From Owenia fusiformis (taxonomy: Eukaryota > Annelida > Polychaeta > Sabellida > Oweniidae): a stretch of 64,000 bases of DNA. Positions within the stretch are counted from its first letter, which is position 1. Each line of letters opens with the position of its first letter. Where the stretch lies: contig CAIIXF020000006.1 in NCBI GenBank assembly GCA_903813345.2, positions 15,320,348-15,384,347 of the forward strand, read 5' to 3'. Shown in pieces: positions 1-11,650 of the stretch. The position numbers were made by a program, and so were the translations under genes. The notes beneath the pieces were generated by a model, which was not told where the DNA came from, ran no database searches, and saw only the letters and a program-made list of their open reading frames with translations.

Positions 1-3000
1 ATGAATGTGATGTTTAGATCACCATCAGCTGTGTAGTCTTCTTGAAGAAGGAAATTCTGATTTATCCACATTAGCACCTACAAGACAAGAAATATCTATT
101 AAAGAACATTTTCTAAGTTTTATATTTCAATTTCTTACATAGGCGTCAAGCAGGATCACAAATAATTCAACTTTTCAGACATTTTGGGAGACATTTATTA
201 TTTTAATAGCACTTGATTTGTTGAATATGTATTTCAGACTCAAGAAATATTCAATTTAAAGGTTCCAGTTACAAATAATATGATTTAATAATAAATCACT
301 ACTAGCCAAAATGCCTTACTCGATTTATTCTGTCGTTGATGTGGAAGGACACCATGCTGATTGGTTTAGGGGCCTCAACATGGTAAAGCGCGTACATGGA
401 GAATCTTGGCAGTTGTCTAGTCAACTCAAACACATGATATTGCGAACTGAAAATAGAAAATGTATTTTGTAAAAGTCATTGATTATTTCATTGAAAGTTC
501 TAATATAACATCTTAATTTAATATTTTAATACTGTTTTTCGTGTAATGGTTGATTAGATGATTTCATAACTTTTTGATAATCAATAAAACTTAGTATTAT
601 GAATCCCTCAAGAAACACATATAAACATACCTATTTTTATAACCTACAAAAGCTTTTATATGTAAGTCCACAGGGACATCTTTAGGTGGAATGATTGGAA
701 CTTTTATTTCACTAGATAAGCTACTCTGTGGTGGATGAACTACATGACTTTCCCCCTCAAATATTCCTTCAGCAAATATAAGGACAGATCGTATCTGACA
801 ATCGTTTGTTGTTGATATGGTTAGTTCTACATGTGGTGGTTTCTTCTCTGTTCCGGGATTCACACATAGTGTGGTCTGTAGCTGAGTGTTGGCCTGGAAT
901 ATACAGTTTTTATCTGCGCAGTCAATTTTTATATCATACTGCATTGTTTTAAGTAGCTTATTAACTTACTAGGGAATTAATTGAGAAATTATAGGAGCAA
1001 TGGTCTTGCAATATTCAAATTAGGAATTTTTTTTATTAAAACTAACATCGAAACATTGAAATGGTGCTTTAAGTTCCATTACCACATGTTGGCTTTTCAT
1101 GGTTTCATGTTTTTATGCTTCTACACTCAAAAACAAACATATACTTACAGGGATTATACCCATCTGTTGTGAGTCTAGATCTCCAAGACCTGATGGACGG
1201 TTTGAGTGGGCAGCTTTCACATTCTCTTCATAATTCTTTAACTCTAGTAATAGATTCTAAAAATGAAAAATGAACAAAATTACATTTGAGTGTCCACATC
1301 ATTCTTTATAATTAAGCTTCCTGGACATTTTTTTGTAATGTGGGTATCATATCTAACTGGGTTTGAAATTCCCTAAATTCAATTATGTTTCACAATTTAT
1401 TAGTTGCATCATAAGACATTTCCTGAGAAAGAGGGTACATCATTTCAAGATATTGTTCCAATGAACATAAGGGTTTTTCAGAATGTATTTCATAATTTGA
1501 AAACCTTGAATTGCATGCTAAGGCCTGATGTCAGTCATTTTATTCCAATTTAAAAAATTTAGTTTTGGTGCATGCTGAAACAGTATACTAGTTAATGAGA
1601 AAATGAATGATTCATATTACCATTGTTGATAATCTCACCTGTTTTCGTTGACTTAGTTCTCTAATTGTATCTTGTTCTATGTTGTTGTCCATGAGGTTTC
1701 CCTTCATTTCAGGACGTGCAGCTTGGTAGCCCCTTATTTCCCCCTCTATTGAGCAACAAATCAGATGTTGGTTTCCATCCATTCTATAGTCACCCTGTAA
1801 TGAGAATAAACGGGAACCATGAGTGACACGGTCAGTTAGCTAATTATGAGCAAATCTGTTTGGTTTGAGGGAACTGTAGGTGCCCGCATGAAGCCCAGGT
1901 TTCATTTGAGAATCACAGTGCAGAATTGATGATGGTGAGTGTGGCCATTCACTAGCACAGAGAAATTATTTCTATCACTTTATTTTTCAGATCTTTGAAT
2001 GCTCTTTATAAGCATCTAGACCTAAATAGGTCTGGGCATTAATTGATTACTTGTAACTATGTTGTTTGCAAAATCTCTTGCATATTTCATCTTACCTCTA
2101 CTATGCCAGCAACAGCAGTTGAGAAGTTATCCTTAAAGACAACTTCACCTGTCCTATCACTCCTCGCATCAATCTGGAATAAAAAAAGATGTGTTTTTAG
2201 CATTTTTGATTTATACTGTTAACATGCAATTTATCACATAAATTTGACAGTTTTGAATTGTCTTAACTACATTGGGAGACTAGATACATTTAGATAGGTA
2301 TCTGACTGCCATTACTCCAAGAACAAAAGTACCAGAGGTATTAATTTTGTACCAAGTTGAAATTATTAAATTGTGCTGCAGAATAGATTCAAATTGATTT
2401 GCGTAAAAATAACATGTTATAAAGTTATATACATATAATTTATTTTGCAAATAAAAACAATAAACCTAGAAAAAGATAGAAATAGCAAATCCCACCAACA
2501 AGACATATTTTATCAGAATTTAACATGATATATATAGAGGAATATATAGGGACAGACGAATGAAAGGAATTAATGATCAAAAGAATGAATAAATGGATGG
2601 ACGGATGGATAAACAAACAGCTTCTCGATATTCCTACTTCATTCAGTGTAATAAAATTCCCACAAGTATGAATTCTGTCCCAAGATGAGAAACATTGAGT
2701 GTCATCACTAAATTAACATAAAATGATGGTCTCATACCTTGCCATTACTCCAGCCTGTGATCAGTTCGGGAACACCATCAGAGTCAAGGTCAAAACTGTG
2801 GATTGTCACTGCATGATTCTTAGACTACAATGAACAATGACTACAACTGAACACATATGTTGGACTTAGCTCATGCATGGTTATATTGTTTACTAAACTG
2901 TCAAAACTGACAATGCTTTAATCCAAGCTTAGTGTGAAATATAAAATGAATTGATTTTGTCATAAACAATTTTTTAATGTTTTAATTCTTTTTTAATGTA

Positions 3001-5189
3001 TTTTTTAGTTGATTTCTGTTATATGATCATATTCAAAATCATGATATATAAGGTGATCATTAAATGTTAAATCTGACAATTTCAGTGTACACAAAATGAT
3101 GTCTATATTTATTTATATCAAGTCCCTTTAACTAACCTTTATTCGCCAATATCTTGCTGTTTTATCGTAAACGCCAACTGTTCCATTTGCAAGTGCATAG
3201 CCAAATCTTGACCCCTGCATTGGGCAGAGTGATGTTATAGCCTCCGTCTCTGTCATCTCAGACATTATGATATCCTCTTCAAAGACACGGATGTCAAAAT
3301 CCTCAGATCCAACTATCAACTAAAGAAAACAAAATATTGTTCAACAAAGATGTTACTATGGAATAATATAACAAAGATGTCAATTGTCCACCCAATCATC
3401 CTCAAATCTTCATCAGCTAGACTTACAGTTTGTGTTATAAATAAATATGTTGGGGATATGCTGAAGTGAGGATTTCTTATGTTAAAAATTAGAGAATTTT
3501 CAAGAGGCCATACATAAGTAGATGAGATTATACGAAATGTAAAATATACTTATTTTAGGGGATATGTATCTTGACATTATTGGAAACTTTGGACTTTCAA
3601 ACCTCCATGGTTTGGAAATGGTGATAGAAAATCGACTACTCATTCATCTAGGGTCCACTGTACTTCCTTTTGATAATTTCAGATAATTTAGACAGTTTTG
3701 ATGCTGATGCTGATGATGCTTATTACCTTAATAAATTACAGGGCCATAGCCCTGGACAAAATTCTTTCAAAATCTTGCAATTTTTCACAATCCTGAGCAC
3801 TTTAAAGTGACATTGGGCCAAAGTTATCAAATGTGAACCCCCCTTGAATTTTCTGAAAAAGCTTCTTGGGAAAAGCTGGCTATTGGCATGACTTAACAGT
3901 AGAATTTGTAGCTTTCATTTGCTTTTATGGGAGTTACCATGTGAAATAAATGTTAGCTAATTTTATGACTAGAAATTTTATAAGGCATAGGATACATCAA
4001 AGAATGATTCCTAATTTACAGAGTATTTACAGGGTTGATGTCTTGCAAAGGGTTACCTCATCCTTTCCATCTCCATTGAAGTCAACGAGTGCTAGGGAGC
4101 ATACATTGTCCCCAGTGACAGTCCAGAACTTGTCTTCTCCCTCTATGTCATAGCCCATGATTGAACAGTTACCACCCACTATGGCTAAAGGGGAATCTAT
4201 GGAGCCAAGGGTACCTAAGACTATAGAGTTTGCCCCATCTGGAGTCTGAAATATACAGAGGTATATAGCTTAGGGTATTTTAATAAGGGAATTATTTCCC
4301 CTTAATATACATCAGCGAGCAATTACAAAACATATATTTTTTATTTAGTTAAATTTCCCTAATTAATGTGTTTTATTGAATATGACTCATCACATTCTTT
4401 TGAAGTCACTTATTAAATAGGCATCATCCTTTTCAAAAAAGCAAAGCAATGATAATGAATCACAGAATTTATAGATATTATAAAACCTTATGTTACAGAA
4501 CATACAGTAATTGAAACCCAAAAATACAATAAACACAAAATGAGAAAAATCTTACATCTTTGTAAAATACATCTGAATTTTTATTGACATCATATGCCAG
4601 AACATTAGTTTGAGTTCCAACTGCGAGGAGATCATTTTCTGAATTTACATCTAATTTTCCAGAGCTAACCGCGCTCACTGATTGGTTAATATTGAGTAGT
4701 GTGATGTCATTGTCTGTTGTACCCGCAAGTCTACCTCCCGTCTGAGCTCTAGTGTGAGGGTTATGAATAAATACCTGTAAATAAAACATGCAACGGGTTA
4801 TGCTAGAATAAATAATTAGTTGTGAACTTTTAAGAGCACAATTTATACCGGAAAACAACCAAGGGCTACATGTATAATCCAAAGGGCAACAATTGCACAG
4901 TAAAAATTATTTTTTCACCTCGTTGAAATTTTGGTAAATCCTGAACATTTTCCGGCTAGTTATCAGGATGTGTAAATTAACTATTCTAGGAAACCCAAAT
5001 TTTCAAACAATTCTCAGTAAAAGCCCATTCCCTACCTTAATGACTTATTACTGACAATAAAATCCTACTCACTTTGCCTGCAGTTGTAGCACAAGTTAAA
5101 CATGGATGGCTTCCATCATATTTCCCTACTGTGACCTGACGTGGGTTGATCTTGTGATTCAGCCTCAATGTGAATATCGGCACCAGCAT
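1..5189 (-). CDS. BBS2: BBS2, BBSome subunit, exons 1-11 (3' end off window)
   Basis: BBS2 is a core subunit of the BBSome, the coat complex that moves membrane proteins into and out of cilia. Exons read on the minus strand: 5189-5073, 4774-4556, 4245-4057, 3319-3137, 2824-2738, 2173-2096, 1794-1639, 1256-1149, 893-631, 446-320 and 77-1 (partial). All junctions have GT/AG and keep frame, giving about 534 codons; human BBS2 has about 721 residues, so roughly the last quarter is missing. The start [13 protein letters not shown] matches the family N terminus. The beta-propeller is recognised from [57 protein letters not shown] and ITGWSNGK. A helical segment (exon 8, [15 protein letters not shown]) follows, then the gamma-adaptin-ear-like part ([35 protein letters not shown]). 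No frameshift was seen. It faces away from the KIAA2013-like gene. Confidence 0.95.
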
Positions 5190-5399
5190 ATTGAGGCAAG
5201 TTCTACTGAGTGGCACTAACCAACTGGACCTGGCTGAATAGTGTGACTCCTGGCTTGATCTATTTCCTGTAATAAAATTGAAAATTGAAAACAGAATCTG
5301 ATCCAGGAAACAGCCAAATACAGTAATTAGAGGACATGCCATTGCTCCAAAACCATATATTCCCAAAACCCATTACTCTAAAATCTGAATCCCCTTATT

Positions 5400-5508
5400 T
5401 AAAAGCCAGTTGGTACTATAGCTCAGTGGTAGAGCAATTGCCTTGTAAGCGATCACATCAGCCCTTAGCACAGGATTTTATTCTGTGTTTTCATTAACCT
5501 AATACTAT
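5400..5508 (+). repeat. tRNA-Thr-derived SINE copy 1 (5' part plus tail)
   Basis: The copy begins with a tRNA-like A box (TAGCTCAGTGGTAGAGCA, about 5419-5436) and an anticodon arm whose loop would read TGT (Thr). The sequence breaks after GTAAGCGA and jumps to the tail shared with copy 2 at 6139 (CAGCCCTTAGCACAGGATTT and TTCTGTGTTTTCATTA). The B-box half of the tRNA is deleted here, so this is a decayed SINE and not a tRNA gene. Confidence 0.6.
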
Positions 5509-5580
5509 TTCTCTTTTAGGGAATGGCCCGTGGGAAAGTCCATGTGACATCATGAATAGAATGATTGACAACCTGGACAC

Positions 5581-6053
5581 TAGTGTTGTCGCGATTAATC
5601 GATACATCGCGATATACATCGCCAAAGCTGATTCTGGTGATGCATCGATGTCTGAAACAAAACATCTATGTTTTTAAAAAAATTAATTTGCTAAAAATCA
5701 CCCTTTCTTTAATATCTTTATCTTATTTTGACGCAAATCGCTTACCTTTCTCATGTCTTATTTCATTTTCCAATGTTTTCTGATATTCTTTCGCTTTTAA
5801 ACTGTTTTAGCTTGTCGAAATGAACTATTAATCTAAAAAAATTACTTTCACTTCACCGTTACTAGAAGTTCCCGGATGTACCAGCGTACTCTTATTAATT
5901 TGTTCTGTTCGGTATTTTAGTGCATTAGCGTTGGGTATTTCAGTGCACTTTTCTCGGACATTTTCTCGATGTACATCGCGATGTGCATCGATGTTTACTA
6001 CTGAAAATTGCCGATGCATCGATGTACGATTATGGCACATCGCGACAACACTA
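5581..6053. mobile_element. Non-autonomous hAT-type MITE, 473 bp
   Basis: Both ends are the 14-base inverted repeat TAGTGTTGTCGCGA. The element is flanked by a perfect 8-bp direct repeat CTGGACAC at 5573-5580 and 6054-6061. An 8-bp target duplication and YAGNG-type termini are hallmarks of hAT elements. Subterminal zones are dense in ATCGATG/CATCGAT/ATCGCGAT motifs in both orientations, as expected for transposase-binding repeats. No transposase frame is present. Confidence 0.85.
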
Positions 6054-6138
6054 CTGGACACAGGTAACTTATATGGGGCCCAGTAAACTGGGCATTTAAA
6101 GACATGGCTGCAATGCTATATATGCAATGTTGATGTGG

Positions 6139-6275
6139 AAAAGCCAGTCGGTCCTGTAGCTCAGTGGTAGAGCAATCGCCTTGTAAGCGAGGGGTCATGG
6201 TTCCCCACTGGGGTGGATTGACTTTTTCATATCAGCCCTTAGCACAGGATTTCATTCTGTGTTTTCATTATCCTA
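6139..6275 (+). repeat. tRNA-Thr-derived SINE copy 2
   Basis: The copy starts with the same AAGCCAGT lead as copy 1 and has an A box (TGTAGCTCAGTGGTAGAGCA). Its anticodon arm CTCGC-type stem has loop CTTGTAA (anticodon TGT). A degenerate B-box region (GGTTCCCCACTGG) follows, then the shared tail CAGCCCTTAGCACAGGATTT and TTCTGTGTTTTCATTA. The B box is mutated and the acceptor stem does not close well, so it is a SINE and not a working tRNA gene. Confidence 0.65.
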
Positions 6276-8960
6276 GCATTGTGGATATTTTCAATGATGT
6301 TTACCATCAATAAAATTGTCAAATCTGACAGAATTGAGTATCTGATGATGATCATTACAAATATCTTATATAATCCCATGGGCTATCAAGAGAGGACCCG
6401 TCATCTGGGCTCGCATCGTGTATGCTCTACAGTCCGTATTGCATTGGCAATGTTGTGATATACCCTCATGTTAGTGGCCCTAAAATATTCAGTGGGCAGT
6501 GGCTTTAAAAAAAATAAAAAATTTAAAATAAATTATTTATTTCAAAATTACTTACTAATAGGCCATTTGTGAAGTCTTTGTATGGGTTGCTGTTAAAATG
6601 ATGCGTTCGTCATATAAATCGTATACTCCGATTTGATTCAAATTACTTATAATTGATATTGAGTGAGAAAATACTGAAATATGACCTGAAAAGTAAAATA
6701 TATTTCTCAGGGAGAAAATATTCAATATGGCGGAATCAACAAAACAGGCTCACACTGAATATTTTGCATCAAATTTAAATATATAATAATTTTCTTCAGG
6801 CTTATCGGAATTTCAACTTAGCTCTGATTTAAAATACATATCATTCAATATCAAAAATGTTTTTTAATACTTAAAATCACACTAATATCGACTAAATAAT
6901 TATTCATTTTACAGCCAAGGTCAAGGTCACTTTGTGATGCTGAAGAGATTCTTAAATGTAATCGCTGTTATTATTCGTTTTGTGTTGTTTCGATTGTTAC
7001 TTCTGGCCCAAATATGTCGTAGAACACCAGAACAAATGTTTCTGCAACCAGCTGTACAGAGCTCTTGGACTTTTGTTACCAGGTTTGTAACAATAACATA
7101 CCGATTTGAAATTGAAATATTTTTGAAAACTTTTTGCAAAGCCATGTCCACATCATCAAATCCAGACGGAGGTGTTACCAATATATTGTGGGCTTTAAGC
7201 CTAGTAGTACTCGTGTGAAGACTGACTAAATGATAGCAGACCAAGGCAAAATAAGAACTATGAAAATTTATAGAATATCAGACTACATGTTACATGGTTG
7301 TACATGCCTTGTGCAAGGCGTTCGACTAGCATTTCATCATTAGGATACACACCGGGGATATACAACTTGATCAATTTTACTGATCATTATAATGCGGTCA
7401 TTTGTCTATTTTTACAATTTGTGTATTGTGTCCAACACAATATCCAAATTTTAAAAATAGACATTTGGAAACAATATTCAAATTTTAAAAAAGACAAATG
7501 CTAATGCCTTGTACGAGGCTAGTACATGTATAGCCCTTCTTATAGGTCCTACTTTTATTTGGTACTCAGTTTTAAGGTAATATATCAATAGATCCCCATT
7601 CTTCACCTCTGTTAAACCTACCCTAAACATTCATTTATACAGTGTAGTGACTGCTTTCTGTTCAGTTTTACTGTTTTACATATTTTGTTTCAAATAGGAT
7701 ATCGTAAAATGATTTTTGTTATGCAGCCATTTAGGATGAGCAAGGATACCAGGTGTTTTAATTGTCGGGTAACAGAGGAGGGGGGACATTCTTTCTTGTA
7801 TTCTTTATGGAGAATAGAAAACAGGTATACTGGTACAGCATCTTGTTGTGTTTTCTAGATTTTTAGTTAGCCTGAGCTTTATATGTGGCACTCTCACGGA
7901 CTCAGGACACAATTTGTTTTCTGTCTTTCTAAAAATATTCAACTTTTGGGATGGGGTTTACCTTAGAACTTACCATGCTGACAAGCTACATTCATAAATT
8001 ATTTCAAAACTTTGTCTTCTACTTTAGCTCTTTATAGTGTAGATGTTGCAAAAGCTTTAATGGAATTTTTGACCAATTTTTTTTACCTTTGAGAATGTTA
8101 TAACTGACTAAATAATTTGATTAAGTTTGGGGAGAGACGATGTTGACAGGATTGAAGATCATAATGATATTGTGAATTAATAAATATCATAATACTATTG
8201 GAAATGACTTCCTAGTAAACACCTCCCTAATGGTTCAGAGGACACATCATAAATATACATTCCTGTGATAGAATGTTAAACAGCTTGGCCCCAAATCTGA
8301 ATTTGTAGCTAATACTGACATATGATATGTGAGGTTTAAAGAATGGACAAAAATATATTTCTTTGATGGGCTGTTATTCAGCTTTCACCCAAACCAGATA
8401 TTACTAATTCTTTATCGTATTTAAACCATATATTTAGTCACCAGGTCAAACAATAAATATATCATGTTTATTTAATAAGTAATGATAAAAAGTTCTCCAA
8501 TAACATGTAGAGATCATATTTGTACTACGTGTATTTGCATTTACATGTATATGCTTGACATGCTAATTTCAAGCTGTGTTTAGTTTGGGAAGAATCTTGC
8601 CTTAATTGCAGTCATCATATATTTCAAATCCTGTGAAATTTAACATGACAATGATGTGGAGCATGGTTGTCTTTACTTATCTAGCATGGGTTTATTTAAA
8701 GTATTTATATTATCTTTTATAGTTTATTAGATTGATTTTTTTTATTTAAAGGGTCATTCATCGGTATAAAGGATTGATAGCGATATGATAAACTAAATTG
8801 AACAACTTTTTCTTACCAGTCATTAAGAAATTCTGAAAAAATTACACACCATCAATATCATGGTCATCTTTTGAATGGTAATAATTTAAAAATGTGTATC
8901 TATCTTTATAAATTGTTTTATTAAATACACCTTTTGCACCGTAATGCCTTTTGATCTTAT
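6276..8960. other. Intergenic DNA, no gene recognised
   Basis: This is AT-rich sequence upstream of the KIAA2013-like gene. Short open frames at 6927-7244 occur on both strands, but neither resembles a protein I know. The missing first exon of the KIAA2013-like gene should lie in this stretch or the following repeats. It would be short, encode a Met and a few residues before the membrane anchor, and end in phase 2. I could not identify it. Confidence 0.4.
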
Positions 8961-8962
8961 TA

Positions 8963-9385
8963 ACATATGTTTGGAATAAAATGAATTTGATGAAACATCT
9001 ATCTGAACCTTGTTGGAACAAAATGACATATACACAACATAATTAGGTCTCTCAATATTGTAATTACCATAAAAAAGGAAAGTTTGTTTCATTTAAAATA
9101 ACTATCTTAAGAATAAGATAGAAGGTTAACTTTAATTTTCTCTATTTTTGGGGTATTTATTTTATTTTTTTTAGATACTTTTTAATGAACCAAACTTTCC
9201 TTTCTATAACTACTGTATTGAGAGATGTAAGTACACTGCATCTTCGTTCACTTGGCTCCTGTTGCTCGATGAACGCAGTGAAGACCGAGCGTGCGAAGAT
9301 GAGTACACTGTGTATATGCCATTTTCTTCCAACAAGGTTTGGATAGATATTTTATTTCATTCTCAAGAATTGTGATAGGTTTATG
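8963..9385. repeat. Imperfect inverted repeat (hairpin region)
   Basis: The stretch at about 8963-9100 (with ACCTTGTTGGAA, GTCTCTCAATATTG and AAGGAAAGTTTG) recurs as a reverse complement at about 9180-9385 (CAAACTTTCCTT, ATTGAGAGATG, TTCCAACAAGGTTT). The right arm carries an extra segment at about 9232-9312, itself flanked by inverted CACTGCATCTTCG / CGAAGATGAGTACACTG. This looks like a decayed foldback element with a nested smaller one. Confidence 0.55.
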
Positions 9386-9399
9386 ATTTGTTTAGTTTT

Positions 9400-10861
9400 T
9401 ATGTCCCCACCACAAAGTGTGGGGCCATATTGTCGGCCTAGGCGCGTCCGTCTGTCTGTCCGTCTGTCCGTACGTTCGGCAGTTTTCTCCAAAACCGCTA
9501 CAGATATCACCTTCAAATTTTCAGGGATAACTTATGAGTGCATACAGATGTGGATGAAAAAAAATTAACTCGATACCTACTTCCTGTCGGCCATTTTGAA
9601 GTCGAATGCTAAGATCCTTGTCTGCAAACTTTAAGAAAAACTGCTTCACAGTTGCTTTTAAAACTTTAACATCTTGTTCAGCTCACTTCATTCTAGATCT
9701 GATTAGGTTTTGGACCTGCTAGCTCAGTCATGTAAGCCATTTTGAATGTCTTAAGAAAAGTTAGCGCGCGATAATACTTTGTATCATATTGAATGGTGTT
9801 TTTGAGTTTTCATACTTTAACTATTTAGTAGCTTTATAAATAATTTCAGATGTACTTTGCTGTAAAAGCCTACTTTATTGTTAACAGTAGTTATATGTGA
9901 TAATTTTGTAAAAAGAAATCAGCAAAAACTCATAAGGACTTTTTTATTGTCGGCCATTTTGGATTTTTCGGTCCTAAAATCTTGTCTGTGAAGTCTTGTC
10001 TGCGCGTTTTCAGGTGAACCGTTTGGTGGATCAATTTCAAATTTTCAGGGATGATTCTTAGTATAAAAATCTAGATCTCATTAGTTTTTTGGCATTCTGG
10101 GTAAATGTCAAGGCAGCCATTTTGGATTTTCCGTCCTAAAATCTTGTCTGTAAAGTCTTGTCTACTCGTTTTCAGGTGAACTGTTTCGTAGATCAATTTC
10201 AAATTTTCAGGAATGATTCTTAGTATGAAAATCTAGAACTGATTAGTTTTTTTGCATTCTGGGTAAATGTCAAGGCAGCCATTTTGGATTTTCCGTCTTA
10301 AAATCTTGCCTGTAAAGTCTTGTCTACGCGTTTTTAGGAGAACGGTTTGATAGATCAATTTCAAATTTTCAGGGATGATTCTTTGTATTAAAATCTACAT
10401 CAGATTACTTTTTTTGCATTCTGCGTAAATGTTAAGGCAGCCATTTTGGATTTTCTGTCCTAAAATCTTGTCTGTAAAGTCTTGTCTACCCGTTTTCAGG
10501 TGAACCGTTTGGTAGATCAATTTCATATTTTCAGGGATGATTCTTAGTATGAAAATCTACAAACAGATTAGTTTTTTGACATTCTTGGTAAATGTCAAGG
10601 CAGCCATTTTGGATTTTCCATCCTGAAATCTTGTCTGTAAAGTCTTGTTTACATGTTTTCTGGTTTACTGTGTGACGGATCAATTTCAAATTTTCAGGGG
10701 TGGTTCTTAGTATGAAAATCTAGAACTGACTAAATTTTTGGCATTCTGGGTAAATTTTAAGGTGGCCACTTTGGATTTTCCGTCCTCAAATTGTGTTGGT
10801 AAAGTCTTGTCTACTCATTTTCAGGATAACCATTTCACGGCATCACCACTTGGTGGGGACA
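9400..10861. mobile_element. TIR element with ~162-bp internal tandem repeats
   Basis: The ends are inverted copies: ATGTCCCCACCACAAAGTG on the left and CACCACTTGGTGGGGACAT on the right. Near the left end is the pyrimidine/G tract CCGTCTGTCTGTCCGTCTG. Inside, a unit containing GCCATTTTGGATTTTCCGTC, TCTTGTCTGTAAAGTCTTGT and TCAATTTCAAATTTTCAGGG recurs with starts near 9953, 10116, 10278, 10440, 10603 and 10765, a spacing of 162-163 bp. No long coding frame is present. I did not find a clear target duplication. Confidence 0.7.
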
Positions 10862-10892
10862 TTTTGTACACATTTGTGTTCTTGTTTTTATT

Positions 10893-11650
10893 GTAGGAAC
10901 TGTAGAGTTGTTATAGACATATTGATTGTCTTGGCCTATTTTTTATAATTGTAGAGATCATAGAGTGGTGATAGGAATATTAATTATGCTGGCCTACTTA
11001 TGATTGTCAACTGTACAATGGTTATAGCAATATATAAATTGTCTCGGCCTAATTTTTATGATTGTAGTAACCAAAGAGTGGTAATATTTATATTAATTAT
11101 CTTTGCCCAATTATGATTGTAGGAACCGTAGAGTGGTATATTAATTGTCTTTGCCTAATTATGATTGTAGGAACCGTAGAGTGGTATATTAATTGTCTTT
11201 GCCTAATTATGATTGTAGGAACCGTAGAGTGGTATATTAATTGTCTTTGCCTAATTATGATTGTAGGAACCGTAGAGTGGTATATTAATTGTCTTTGCCT
11301 AATTATGATTGTAGGAACCTTAGAGTGGTATATTAATTATCTTTGCCCAATTATGATTGTAGGAACCGTAGAGTGGTATATTAATTGTCTTTGCCTAATT
11401 ATGATTGTAGGAACCGTAGAGTGGTATATTAATTGTCTTTGCCTAATTATGATTGTAGGAACCGTAGAGTGCTATATTAATTGTCTTTGCCTGATTATGA
11501 TTGTAGGAACCGTAGAGTGGTATATTAATTGTCTTTGCCTAATTATGATTGTAGGAACCGTAGAGTGCTATATTAATTGTCTTTGCCTAATTATGATTGT
11601 AGGAACCGTAGAGTGGTATATTAATTGTCTTTGCCTAATTATGATTGTAG
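10893..11650 (+). repeat. 48-bp minisatellite abutting an exon, plus older ~55-bp copies
   Basis: Eleven near-identical 48-bp units run from 11113 to about 11640, each holding TTATGATTGTAGGAACCG and TAGAGTGGTATATTAATTG. Four diverged units of about 55 bp precede them (10893-11112). Because 48 is a multiple of three, one frame stays open for 184 codons; this is a repeat artefact. The last unit runs straight into the exon at 11651, so each unit carries a copy of the splice acceptor (TTGTAG) and the first exon bases (GAACCGTAGAGTGG). Confidence 0.95.

Noticed and set aside
5411-5450. Functional tRNA-Thr gene
   Set aside because: The T-arm and 3' acceptor strand are missing; the copy is a SINE fragment. 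The copy at 6139 also lacks a good B box.
6927-7244. Opposed 94- and 105-codon frames as a gene or as the missing first exon
   Set aside because: No family resemblance, no fitting splice donor in the needed phase, and the plus frame runs to a stop.
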